A DNA stretch of 64,000 nucleotides from positions 1,054,001 to 1,118,000 of the forward strand of contig JAKZZE010000016.1 in NCBI GenBank assembly GCA_024220505.1. Reading direction: 5' to 3'. Positions 9,961-21,345 of this stretch are shown here, in pieces. Every line of letters starts with the position of its first letter. Within the stretch, counting starts at the first letter, position 1. Source of the stretch: Rhizopus arrhizus (Eukaryota > Mucoromycota > Mucoromycetes > Mucorales > Rhizopodaceae). Made by a program: the position numbers and the translations under genes. The notes under the pieces are model-generated. The model worked only from the letters and a program-made list of their open reading frames with translations. It was not told the origin of the DNA and did not search any database.

Positions 9961-11354
9961 TTATTCTGCAGCAAGTTCTGTTAGCCAGGCTGGATTACGT
10001 TGAGCTCGATCAAAGCTAACATTCTTAAGGCAATTTATTATACCGTTAAATATGTCGTTATGATGCTTTCTTCGCCAAATAAATTCAATAAGCAACCAAG
10101 GCATCATTTTCTTCGTTCTGAGAGCAGGAGTTACATTCATTTTTATTCCATTCCATGTTCCTAAAGAAATTTTAGAATAATTTTGAACTATAAACCTTTG
10201 TATATAGTAATCTTATTCTTACCCTCAATAGTGTTAGTGTGAACATCGCCATCGCGAAATGTTACACTATGGTTGACAGTTCGATGTATTAAATTCATTC
10301 CAAGGTTTACCATATTTTCGTAGGCTCGCCAACAGTCTGTATGTACTATCGATCCATCTGCAACATAGTTTTGGATAATTGTATCCATCGTTTCCGTGTT
10401 TCTGTTATTAACTACAACTAGAAAACACTTTCGTTCAGGTGTCTTTTCCACACCACCAACCACCCAAACACCCTCCACACGGTGTCCACGATGATACTTT
10501 CGTTTTCCAAACTTTGATTCATCAATTTCTACCACGATTGGATTTCCATCCACATCATAGCCTCCAATTTTACAGTCGTTTTGCTGCAAATCTTCTTGTA
10601 AGACTTGGTACCAATCTGTTAATGTTTTACGTACTGTATTAGGAGAGCATCCAACCATGGTAGAAATTGTCATGCGGCGTATTTTTAAACTCCAAAAGTA
10701 AAGAATCGAAAGTGTGTCATAGGTTGGTAAGTTGCGATGACTAAAAAAGGAAGCATTTCGTACGGCTATTTGACGTCCATTACAGCACTTTTCACCGGTT
10801 TCTTGGTTTATTATTATGCCATTACATCTCCAACGTGGAATACTTCCTGTTTGTTCCAAGTACATAATACTTCCTTCAGCACCATTGCAACGATAAACAG
10901 TATTGCTTCCATAATAAATTCCATTATTAATAACAAATCTAATTTATAAAAAAAAAAATAGAGTTACTAATATTGCATAAAAGAATATTTCGTTATACTT
11001 TTATACTTACTGCATACACGCTTCTTCTGTTCCAAAAGTTAAAAAAAACGTTCTGGTGGACATAATAGGAACATTTTGCTCTATGCTCCAATTGTCTGGC
11101 AAAATATTACTGTCATGTAGCTCTTCATCAACTTCAAAATCTTCTATTTCCAATAATTCCTCATTATCGTCGTTATTGATAGAAATAAATGCTTCATCCA
11201 AATCTGAAGTTTGTTCAGTTTCTAAACGCATTTCTTCTACTTCTTCATCAGAATCAACAATAATAATAGGGTTGCTTGGTGAAGTAACAGGTCTTTGACG
11301 ACGAATACCAGCAGGATTGGTGTAGTTTGCAGTTGAAATGTTGATAAAAGACAT
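9961..11354 (-). CDS. Merlin-1 transposase (ISXO2-like DDE), three exons
   Basis: Exons 11354-11011, 10938-10223 and 10160-9961, with introns of 72 and 62 bp (GTAAGT...TTAG and GTAAGA...TTTAG); splicing gives 419 residues in one frame. The N-terminal third is acidic. The catalytic core has I-D-E-S-K-F-G-K (first Asp), V-H-T-D-C-W-R-A-Y (second Asp) and N-T-I-E-G-x-W, whose Glu codon lies one base before the second intron. The W-N-G-I-K that completes this motif comes only from exon 3, which supports the splice model. A zinc-finger-like pair of cysteines precedes the core. The Merlin-2 copy encodes an almost identical protein. It would cut and paste elements with these inverted repeats. Confidence 0.88.
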
Positions 11355-11503
11355 AATATACTAACTTTAATTTGAAAAATGTAAAAAGGGAAGAAAAAAA
11401 AAAGAGGAAAAACGCGAAATGGAAAAAAATTTATTTCAAAAAATTTAAGTCACAAAAAGAAAAAACTCAGACTTAAAAAATTACTACCAAAATTTCAAAA
11501 AAA

Positions 11504-11568
11504 GGTATATGTAAGGGTCGAACTAGTGACCTCTTGCTTAGGAAACTCACGCCCTAACCAATCTGGAC
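11504..11568 (-). other. tRNA-like sequence inside right Merlin-1 inverted repeat
   Basis: Mirror of the left unit: same A-box and CCTAA loop, then B-box-like AGTTCGACCC and a T run inward. The 3' third differs from the left unit, so the two repeats stop matching at the B box. Confidence 0.5.
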
Positions 11569-11698
11569 AATAACATGCATAATACAATTATATTTTACGG
11601 GTTATTACAGCTGAATGCCTAAAAATGGGGATTTCCTAATAAGGAAATTGAAAATTTTATAGTCCGACGGCAGCAAAGTTAAAATTAACCGACTTTTC

Positions 11699-12596
11699 TC
11701 TCTCCAACTACACTGTAACAAAGAAGCTAAAAAATGAAAAAAGTCAAAAAAAAATGAGAAAGGTCAAAAAAATGAAAAAAGTCAAAAAAGAAAAAAAAAA
11801 ATTATTACATATTGTAGCACAAATGATGAAATTTTGGATCCTGAGAACAATGATGATCACAAGAACCAATTTTGATGTCCAGCAACATTGATGTCCAGCG
11901 ACATAGATAACAAACAACATAAACAATAAGCCACACCTTTTTTTTATATAAATAAGATGAATATTTTTAAACAAAATGAAAGACATTCAATAAACAAAAT
12001 CTTCTTGCGCTTAAAAGCAATTGTTTCTTATTGGGTCACTAACACCTTTTCTTTTCTTTTTATTTTTACTTATTCTTTCTGATCTGATACCTGAATTATC
12101 ACGAATCAAGAAAGATCCCTTTTATTTTTATCTTTTATTAAACAATCTTACTCCTAACCTTATTGATCTATAAAGATCTGGTGGTCACTACTTAAAATCA
12201 AATTACTTTATCAAAAGAACTGTTAAACATTCAATCAAGTTAATCAAACTCAAGTCATTCAAGGCTTCAAACTTCAAACTAAACAAATCTACATCACTTT
12301 AACACAATCCAAATCCCAAGTACTAACAAGTTACAATATAAATATCCCAACCATTTAGTCAAAGAAAAAGGACAGTACAGTTCTATTCATATATTTTATT
12401 ATATATTTTATTCAATAAACAGGCAACCTTCTCATAAAAAGTTCCTGATCCCTTTATTTTTATCTTTACATTTTATTTACTTATATTTGATCTTACATAA
12501 AAGATCTGGTGGTCACTACAGTACTTTACTTTGAAATTTCAAGAAAAGCTTCTATATAAAACACTCAACAAACCCACAAGGTTACAAAAATAACAA
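11699..12596 (+). repeat. LTR remnants (including a 622-bp solo-LTR-like unit)
   Basis: A unit starting TGTAACAAAG at 11714 and ending AGTTACA at 12335 has LTR-like ends and the core motif at 12174-12189; no clear target duplication was found. A second LTR-like piece follows with the core at 12502-12517, preceded by GATCTT-(6)-AAGATC. No gene. Confidence 0.5.
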
Positions 12597-12652
12597 CACC
12601 TTTTCCGGAAATTTTTCGTAAACTTCTGACAAAAAAAATAAAAAATCAAATA

Positions 12653-14290
12653 CAGTAGGTGAAAAAATACGAGCAACCTTTTGGCAAAATCGACTTTTTT
12701 CGCTATACTAAAAGGTGCATGCCAGCTACCGGCTTGAGACCCCTATGGTATATTTTCGGGGTCATGTGTCTTGAAACAGTAAAGGTCTCATGTAGCAATG
12801 CTGGAAATTGAGAGAGGAATGAGAATCCGAATTTAAAAATTTGACTTCCGACCAGCTTAAATTATATACGGTAATCATACGTTTACATTTAAGTCAACAA
12901 AGAACATATCGGAAGACTATATAGCGTACTTGTATGGAACTGTGAGTGTTCCTTATTGTATTCATATAAAAGCAAGTGCGACTTCAAGAGTCCTTGGTTT
13001 CTTTTTTTTTACTCAACTTCTCTCACTACTTTTCATCGTCATGCCTAAATCTATACCAATGGAAAAGCAATCGAGAAATAAAAGATATATCACTAAATAG
13101 TATGAAGCTAGAGGATATCGCAGATAAATATTACGTTCATTCTCGCACAGTTAAAAGGTATACTAGGAAGATTTTTCCATGAAATTCACACCTGTCGGCT
13201 GGAAGACATACTATTGTCTCTTATGCCATGAAGTACTATATCAAGCTGTGAATTATTACTGGTCATCAAACAGTAGCGAAAGAGCTATTCAGGGAGTTAG
13301 GTAAGTTTGGTTACTTGTTCATGTACCGTTCAGGAGTAAATGCGCTGAGATCCATAAACTGCCACCGAGAGCTAAAAAAAAGAAGGCATTTTTAAAAAAG
13401 GATCATTGAAAAAAGCAGATGACCTGAGCAAAAAGGCATCGCAACTGGTCAAGTTAAGAGTGACGACCAGTAGCATTCTCAGCTGAAGCAAAGATCAGCA
13501 TCTAGTGATCAGATGGAGTAAAATACTATGGGGTAGTATCAAATGACATTTTGCTCCCTCATCACATCGACATTACAGTAAAGCACAGCAGTGGTAGGAT
13601 GAACATGTGTTGTCACATACCTGCTCAGGGACCAGCTTAGACATGTCAGCTTTATGATGGTAACATAAACTCAACGACTTATCTGCATATACTTAGCATT
13701 ATTTACATGAATACGTTAGAGTACTATTATTTGAAGACGTCCGATGTATACCTTCAGAGTGATAGCGGCGTAAAGTATAAATTAAAAGTCATAGCTGTAC
13801 AGATACGCGGTATCAGTGTAAGGTATATAAATTATTGGTATGCTCAAAGTCTGGATTTAAATCATATAAAGCATGTTTGGCATCAGCTCAAACTTAATCT
13901 GACACCACATGAAGTCGGAGAAAGAGGTGTCAGAAAGCTTTAGCCATTTGTGGATGTAGAGCGAAATAAACTCAATGCAAATGCTTGCAAGGGGTACATC
14001 AATAGTATGCCAGCCAAAGTAGAAGCACTATTTAAAGCAAAGGGAAGATATAGAAAATATTAAATAAACATAGCGAATTTTGAAAAATCATCATTGGCTT
14101 TTTTTATGACTGTCTTTCCCTTTTTAAAAAGCTTGTACTTCAAGTAGAGTCAATCTCTTTAGTGTATTGTATGTATCTTTGTTGTCTTAATTAGTGTGTG
14201 TGATATCAAAGCTCTGGCGAATGTACACACGAAAATAAAAAGATATGAAGACAAATCGAACAGAGGTTGCTCGTATTTTTTCACCTACTG
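12653..14290 (+). mobile_element. Nested Tc1/mariner-like element (inner, decayed)
   Basis: Begins CAGTAGGTGAAAAAATACG and ends with its exact inverse (27-bp inverted repeats), flanked by TA on both sides (12651-12652 and 14291-14292). Its transposase is reduced to fragments. Confidence 0.88.
13041..13942 (+). pseudogene. Decayed Tc1-like transposase
   Basis: Fragments in different frames. A helix-turn-helix-like stretch (L-E-D-I-A-D-K-Y-Y then S-R-T-V-K-R) lies near 13105-13165, and the C-terminal D-L-N-x-I-x-H-V-W-H-Q-L-K motif of Tc1/mariner transposases lies near 13855-13890, with its expected Glu replaced by Lys. Several stops lie between them. Not functional. Confidence 0.7.
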
Positions 14291-14412
14291 TAGTAGAAAA
14301 ATAAATTTTCGAACACTAACCAAAATAAATTTAGTACAAGTGAAAAATAAATTTTCATACATAAGATTAATTAAAACTTCGTACATTTCAATACTTTTTA
14401 TTTTTCAATAAA

Positions 14413-15737
14413 ATGGATCAGTTTATTCATGAAGACGGAAGGGGCAAAACATTTAACGATGATGGAGATGAAGTGATGGTACTAATGATGGAAGTAGATG
14501 ACCCTGATTATCCCATAGCAAACGTCACAAGCTATGGGGATTACTTGGACTTAAAGCCCCCCGAGAAACCTCTTAAGGTTGAGAGAGAATCAGTAAAAAA
14601 GGAAGAACCGACAAGAGAGGGGGAGTCTGAAGTAATCAAAAAAACATATAGAACCTACAAAAGTGTAGATATGGACCGCTTCTACTTCCTCGTGAATGAA
14701 AAGGGTTTATCCGTTCATGGGGCAGCTAAACAGCTGAAAATGCCTCCTAGTACAGCTGATTATTGGCATAAAAAAAGTCTTAAGAATACAGATGAGCTTG
14801 TTCATAAAAGAAACGAGGGAAGTGGAAGACCTGTTGGAAGACCTCCCGTTTTGAAGGACATTCACCGCGACTATCTTATCAATCTGGTAGACGAGGATGA
14901 TACAGGAATGACTCTTGATCAAATGATGGATAGTTTAACAAAGCAATTTGATGGGCTTGAGATAAAGAAATCAGCCTTCCATATTTTTGTAAAGGAGAAA
15001 TGTCGAATAAGCTGCAAAAAATCTTATTTTTATCCTGAAGATAGAAATTGCCCTGACAAGATCGAAGAGAGATGGAGATGGGTAAAGGATCTATTGGATA
15101 ATACTGATATCGATTATCAGTCCAACTGTATCTTTATTGACGAAGCAGGGTTTCACATCAATTTGAGGCGCTGTTTTTCCTGGTCTAGAGTAGGCACCCG
15201 CTCTATTGTTAAGACCCCAAAAACTAAGGCCAAGATGACTTCAATTCTGGGAGCTATTTCTCCTCATGGAGTTGTAAATGTCAAGGTTAGAATACCAAAA
15301 GTAGCAGCGTCCTCCAAAAAAAGAAAGCTTGGAAACGATAAAGAAGAAAAAAAGAGCACCGTTGGCACAGTTACGGGACATTACTTCAACTTCATCGCTA
15401 GTACTATTGATATCTTGGATAAATATGAGGAATTCAAAGGTCTTATTTAGTTATGGATAACGTCCCAATTCACAAAAATGTAGATATAAGAAACTATATT
15501 AAAAGTCGCGGCTACTTTTGTGTCTATCTTCCTCCATACTCTCCAGAACTTAACCCGATTGAACAGTTTTGGTCCGTCTGTAAAAGCAAACTCAAGAGAG
15601 AACCGCTCTTGGAGAATGAAACTTTAACTAGTCGCATAAGAGATGCATGCAACAGTGTGCTTCAGAGCGATTTACAAGGCTTCTGCAGATACTCTGTCCA
15701 GAAATTTGATGTTTGCCTGAACCGTGAACCACTTTAA
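14413..15737 (+). pseudogene. Tc1-like DDE transposase, frameshifted
   Basis: Two frames join to one protein: 14413-15450 (345 residues) and 15453-15737 (94 residues). The N-terminal half has a Homeodomain-like DNA-binding region (G-L-S-V-H-G-A-A-K). The catalytic core has I-F-I-D-E-A-G-F (first Asp), then M-D-N-V-P-I-H (second Asp) and P-P-Y-S-P-E-L-N-P-I-E-Q-F-W (third acidic residue). A one-base shift near 15440-15450, directly before the second Asp, separates the parts; nothing else is missing. An Asp/Glu-rich leader precedes the binding domain. A basic K-K-R-K near nt 15318 could be a nuclear signal. Confidence 0.82.
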
Positions 15738-15916
15738 ACACTGAACACATTTCGTAAATTTGGTACACTAGGAAATGTACGAATTAAAAAATTAAATTTA
15801 CTTGAAATTTTATTTTGTCTGTGTTTAAATTTTTATTTTGCTGTTGTTTGATTTTTTATTTTTTTTGTTCACGAATTTTTTTGTCAGAAGTTTACGAAAA
15901 ATTTCCGGAAAAGGTG

Positions 15917-16530
15917 TAGATTTTTTTAAATTAGGAATACGTTCCATTATCTTGAGTATGGCTCGTTTTGTAAAACCAATGATTTGATGCTTTCTTGCTT
16001 GTTTTTAGGGAGAGAGCGAACCATATGTGTACTGATACTCCAAATCTTTGATATGTAGAGAAAGAAAAGGAAAAAAAAAGCTTTAGCCGGGGATAAATTA
16101 ATTTTATAAGTCACGTAGACGTTTTCGGCGATAGCCGGAATGGTATGGCTCACAATCAGCTAAAAAGCTCTAGTGAAGATTCCATTAAATAACAAATAAA
16201 CTTTTTGGAGTTGTAGTGGAAAAATGGTTCCAATGTTGGTTTTTTTACTTAATGTTAGTTTATTCCCGATTGTGTAATAGTGCAAACAAAATTTTTTTTC
16301 ACTGATATAAGCTGCAAAAGCGCTACAAAATGCATGTTTTTGTGAGTCGTTACCGTTTGTAGTTCAAAAGTTATAAAGCGTTAAAGTTGCGAGACGAAAA
16401 CATTGGAACCATTTTTCCACCAACTGTATACTGTTCGGTGAGTTATTGCTTGATTAAATTTGATTGGCAATATTAACTTTTGGATCGTTCCTTTTGTTCG
16501 TTCAAAAAGTTGATTCTTGTGTTACAATAC
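15917..16530. other. Non-coding stretch with a small MITE
   Basis: AT-rich, no gene seen apart from the MITE at 16209-16426. Confidence 0.5.
16209..16426. mobile_element. Short Tc1-type MITE, about 218 bp
   Basis: Ends share GTGGAAAAATGGTTCCAATG in inverted orientation; the right end is CCAACTG followed by TA. The left end has a two-base insertion (gagttgTAgtgg) and no clear TA. Internal sequence is non-coding. Confidence 0.65.
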
Positions 16531-17009
16531 TGTGAGATTGTTAGGCTTTCGGGTTTAAGTAGGTTTGATATAAGTTTTTGAGACAAAGTTTTGATAATTG
16601 AATAAGGTATCGGACAAAGTAATATCCAAAAAGAGCAGATAATTTGAGTTGTAAGTTCGCTTGAGTAGAGTGACCACCAGATCTTGTTAAGTAGATCAGT
16701 CTGAATTGAATAAAAGTAAAATAAAAAGATGAAAGATAAAAGATAAAATAAAAAAGAGATTACAATGAAGTATATGATTCAAGGGATTATTGATTCTTCC
16801 TATTTATAAAATAAAAGAAATATTTTGATTCAAAGGAGATTTATTTGGATAAGGTAAGATAATAATAATAATAATAATTCTTGATAAATTGTTGATATTT
16901 ATGTTTTTGGTTTTCTTGATTTTGTGATGTTTTTAGATTTTTGTGTTTTCCTTCGAATTGTGAATTTAGTTGAGTTATTCAATTTCATTGAGTTTATCAA
17001 AAATATTGT
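16531..17009. repeat. Right arm of the broken inverted repeat (empty site for S1)
   Basis: Reverse complement of 8523-8637 joined directly to 9118-9491, lacking the 480-bp solo LTR present on the left. Carries the core motif inverted at 16669-16684. Confidence 0.75.
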
Positions 17010-17082
17010 AACTTGTTAGTACTTGGGATTTGGATTGTATTAAAGTGTTGTAGATTTGTTTAGTTTGAAGTTTGAAGCCTTG

Positions 17083-17505
17083 TGTTGTATCCACACAACT
17101 AGTAAAGTGAACATTCATGGATAAACGAGAGATCTCCGCAATAGCCAACTCTGCCCTGTTGTCCCTATCGGCGTTCCCACGACTATATCGGAACCTGATT
17201 ATAACAACGGCAGTTCAATCCAACCTTATTCGATAATTATCGTTAGATCAATAATTTATCTACTTCATTGTCCCTTGATTCGTCAAGAAGACAGCGGCTA
17301 TTGATTATCTACTATCTTTCCTTTATCTTCCCATCCTTCCCACATTATTCTTTTAACCGATCAATTGAAATAGCGGTAAAGATCCAGACATCCAAAAAGT
17401 ATAAATAGCCTCAAATGTTTTTATTAATAAAGCAACATATAATCTTTAGTTTCACAACTATTGTCTTTTTTAGTTTTTGTCTCTTATTTAATACTTGGCA
17501 AAACA
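17083..17505 (+). repeat. Solo LTR S2, 423 bp
   Basis: Starts TGTTGTATCC and ends GGCAAAACA, flanked by CCTTG (17078-17082 and 17506-17510). Joining the flanks restores a sequence seen inverted at 12240-12280. TATA box TATAAATA at 17400-17407. A diverged inverted copy of its central and promoter part lies at about 63520-63770. Confidence 0.88.
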
Positions 17506-17510
17506 CCTTG

Positions 17511-18372
17511 AATGACTTGTATTTGATTACTTGAGTGAACGTTTAACAGTTCCTTTGATATAGTAATTTGGCTTTAAGTAGTGACCACCAGATCTTTAAG
17601 AGTAAGATTGTATTATAAAAGATAAGAATAAAAGGGATCTTTCTTGTTTCGTGATAACTCAGGTATCATATCAGAAAGAATAAGTAAAAACAAAAAAGAA
17701 AAGAAAAGGTAATTGTGACCCAATAAGAAAAGATTGCTTTTTAAGCGTGAGAAGATTTGATTAATTGGATGTGAATTGGATTCAAATTGGATGTCTGTTA
17801 TTTTGTTCAAAATATTCATCTTTGATTTATCCAAGAATAGAAAGGAACAAGAGAGGACGAGACTCGATAAAGAGATTGCTTTATTTAATAAGAAAATGAT
17901 ACTCTATTTATACTTTTCATACACGGATAATATTTCATGTCATGGATTAATAATTAATGAGTATGATATAACTGATGACAAATAGATAATGGTTACGTGT
18001 TCTTCCATTGTTATCTTTGTCATCATAAGCATTTATCCATAGAATACTCGTATATGATTGACTGCAATTGACTGTGATTTAGTTCCTAGATTTAATATAA
18101 TTTAACCGTGCAATTACGCAGCATCTTATCCTTAATGAAGATTATCCGAATTAACCTGTAGCCTATCTATTGGATATATTTTACATGTAGCTTATTAATA
18201 CTGTTTTCATATCGAGTTATGAATGATGGATACATCAATCTTATTTATATAAAAAATATGGGGTGTCTTTTGTCTCTTGTCCTGAACTGTAAATTAAAGT
18301 TCATATTCTTCATCCAAACTGTAATTGTACATGTTTGTATCGGGGACTAAATCATTGTTCGTGTTACAACAA
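17511..18372. repeat. LTR remnants left of Ty3-B
   Basis: Holds the core motif inverted at 17580-17595 and further LTR-like pieces, with a TATA-like box (inverted) near 17907. No gene. Ends with AACAA, the target duplication of Ty3-B. Confidence 0.45.
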
Positions 18373-18456
18373 TGTAAGAGTCCGCTGTTGTTAAATATTA
18401 TCAAATTAGAAATTTCAATAAAGTTAGTTCTTTTAACCGTAATTCATACTCTTACA
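18373..18456 (+). repeat. Ty3-B 5' LTR (84 bp)
   Basis: Exceptionally short. It has AATAAA but no classical TATA box. Confidence 0.9.
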
Positions 18457-18489
18457 ATTGGTGGAGAAGCAAAATTCCCAATATAAACT

Positions 18490-18762
18490 ATGTCTGAACA
18501 TCCTGAAGATAACCAAAACCCGTGGAGCTTTTCGGCTATGATACAATCGATATCAGGTTCGACTAGCCAACCTGTTCAGCATCCTAGCGCTCAAGAGATC
18601 TTACACCAGCTTGACGAGGAGCGTCGGTACGAGATAGAGCAAGTGGTACTGCAAGTTCGATACGAATATGACACGAAATTGCAAGACATTCACACAGGAT
18701 ATCAGACACAGTTAGGACAACTGGGAGTTCAGGCCACGATGGATAAATCCTTGGGTCTGTGA
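18490..18762 (+). pseudogene. Ty3-B gag, N-terminal piece before the insertion
   Basis: Starts at an ATG 34 bp after the LTR. About 75 residues of gag leader run to the insertion at 18715, after which the frame reads into the inserted element and stops at 18762. The rest of gag resumes in the same reading sense after 22500, so the gene was intact until the insertion. Confidence 0.85.
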
Positions 18763-21107
18763 TTAAATCGGAGCTATAATCACAATCCAAAAATAGAAAC
18801 GTATACTTTCGGTTATTGCGCATCGATTGGTACTATTTTTGTATTCAAATTCCGACTTTTTGATATCAATATTTGCATTTGAAAATAGGCGGTATGGATG
18901 AAATTTTGGCGCTCTTGATATCCATGAGATCTTTATGGATTTTTATGAAATTTTAAATAATTGTGTAACAGTATGTTCCAAAAATAAGTGTGCTTACTGT
19001 TTTAGCTTGTCCCGATTTGCTGTAGAGAAATATGCCAAAAACTAACGCAAAAAAATAAAAATGTCGGGGTTTGTAGCGGAAAGTTTGCACATCTATTTGT
19101 GACGGCTATATCGTTTGGTCTGCAAAATTTTATAAAAAACTTTCAAGCTATGATAGGTTTATAGGGCTCCTAAATTTGTAGCATATTCGCACTTTTCTTA
19201 ACATTGCGGAGCGAATATTTGACTTCATACTCCGAGACTTTGGGAAGCTACTTATTTTGCTATGTTTTGCGTGTGGTAAAATTTTTAACAGAATCTAAAA
19301 AATTGAGTTTTGGGCACTCCGGCACTGTAAGCATCTGGTTTCCTCAGCTTGGCCTTGTTTACATTTGTGAAGGATTAATGCTCCCAAACCACTTTGTACG
19401 TTCTTTGGACTCTAATTGCACTAATTAATGGCTGTTATAGAGAACATCATTATGACTGCCAAAAGTTTTCTGACCTAATTAGGATTCATAGCGTACATGC
19501 TATAACTAGGACTTCTTATAAAGAGGTATCATCCATTGTCCGGATATGCATGCCACATAAAAGCTTATTCTCAAATATCTTTTGAAAAATATGAGATAAA
19601 TACTAATACTTCTGGCTAAATGCATCATTATTATCATGTAAGAATCATGTTGTTTCTTCGATTTTTAAAAGGTGTTTATTTTTTGGCTATGGCTCCAACA
19701 TTAGTTGTAAAAAGTAACTAATTGTAATTATTGTGTAATTGTTAAAATAATAAAAGAAAAGCTGGAAACAAAGATTGAGAAACAACTTGAACACCTTTGA
19801 ATCTAATCATTCTTCGGCTTAAGTTAAAAGTAAAAATTACACTAACTGAAGGCAGATATTTATATCTTATTGAGTGAGGAATATTTCAATTATAAAAAAG
19901 ATAAAATCTAAAAGAAATGATAAAAGTTAGTATTAATATAAAATCATATCATTATGCAAATTATATGACTTTGTAAATTTTTCAATATTAATACTAATAC
20001 AAACACACATTTATTAATTTTAGAATTTATCATAATTTTTAAGTTACTCTTAATATTTAAATAATTATTATTTTTACATCAGTTGTTTCTTAACCAATTT
20101 ACTGTACTTATGAAAATGGTATTAATTATATTAAACAATATCTTTTTAGTATTTGTTTTCTTTTTTATTTTGTAAAAAAAATAATATGAATTGGATTGTT
20201 TCTCAGTAGCTTAATATCCTCTATTGTAAGCGTTTCTTTAACTGTAAGGTACTTCAGCAAATGTCATTTATAATTATGGTTGTGAAAAGCTTTCGTCTGT
20301 TCGTTTGTATGCCTGTCAAATATTTATCTTTTACTCTGGGATTTTTTCACTGATTTGAATAACGCTATTTCAATTATGTGAAAGATTAGAGAGATATTTG
20401 ACATTTGATTGGATTTTGTTACTTTAGTTAATACTTCTTCTTATCAAAGACTCTCATAAATACAAAACATATTCTAAAAGAATATATTTAATTGGAATTG
20501 ATTGTATGACCTTATTTAAATAAACTTATATTTTATTTAGCTATAATCTTGTATTAAGACTTATATTTACCAATGTCAACTACATTTAGTTAATGTTCTA
20601 AAATGATAATAACATATATACTTTTATATAATAACACAATATCATTCGTAAATATACTTTAGAAATATTAATTCATATCGGTTTTAGACTATTTCGTTAA
20701 TTACAAGCTTATTTTTAATTTAATTTTAAAATGTTCTGATTAAATGTATTGTTCTCATTATAATTCGTATTAGAAAAAAAAGTAAGTTTTTTATTGGATT
20801 CGATACATTTCTCTTTGCTGTTTAGTTTTTTATTGCATGTGTATTTATATTCGATAATAGGTATAAAAAAGAAACTAAAACAGTCTGTAATATATAGGCA
20901 AAGAAAAATTATAAGCAAGAGCATAATAGTGCTTTTGGTGTGCAAATAAAAGTTAACATATATTGATGCACTGATTACATAAAAAAACAAATTGTCACTT
21001 CATATAAGTTTAAGTAATTTACATTAAAATACCTCTATCACATCGAAAAGGTATATAACAGATATCTTTGTAAAAAATTGTTCGTGTTTTCTAATATCTT
21101 TTACGTT

Positions 21108-21345
21108 TATTATGTTGCATTTGAAGTACTTTGTTCTGCGACCATAGCATTGTACAATGCTTCTGATGCTGTTTGAAGGTTATCTATATCTCTGTTTCGC
21201 ACAACTTCCAGTAATCTACTTGTAGCTTATTCGACCGAAAGGGTACTATTGTTATCAGAACTAGGTAAAGGTCTGCTCTCATCTTCTGTTCAGTCTACGG
21301 CGACGTAATGGAGGTGGTTGTACTTCCGCTTGATAATTTGCAGTT
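21108..21345 (-). pseudogene. Decayed coding fragment in GGAC element 1
   Basis: One frame reads protein-like over about 75 codons with two stops (a TGA and a TAA). It starts near T-A-N-Y-Q, has a P-P-P-L-R-R-R-R stretch, and ends N-L-Q-T-A-S-E-A-L-Y-N-A-M. The start faintly resembles the T-A-N-Y...R-R-Q-R-P leader of the Merlin transposases here. Function unknown; the same stops occur in copy 2. Confidence 0.4.

Larger units (their letters stand above)
9516..11690 (-). mobile_element. Merlin-1: full-length Merlin/ISXO2-like DNA transposon
   Basis: 2175 bp, flanked by the 8-bp target duplication GACTTTTC (9508-9515 and 11691-11698). Terminal inverted repeats of about 172 bp (9516-9688 and 11519-11690) with few mismatches. 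An 8-9 bp duplication is typical of the Merlin/IS1016 group. It holds one intact three-exon transposase on the minus strand. Confidence 0.92.
12597..15916 (+). mobile_element. Tc1/mariner-like element (outer)
   Basis: Ends CACCTTTTCCGG and its inverse (12597 and 15916) form inverted repeats of about 40 bp or more. The right flank is TA (15917-15918) but the left flank is AA, so the expected TA duplication is imperfect. It contains a frameshifted DDE transposase and, next to its left repeat, a nested older Tc1-like element. Confidence 0.85.

Noticed and set aside
12595..12596. TA duplication for the outer Tc1-like element
   Set aside because: The left flank is AA and only the right flank is TA.
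20715..20990. 91-codon frame in GGAC element 1 as a gene
   Set aside because: AT-rich hydrophobic random-like composition, no start context, and no relation to transposases.
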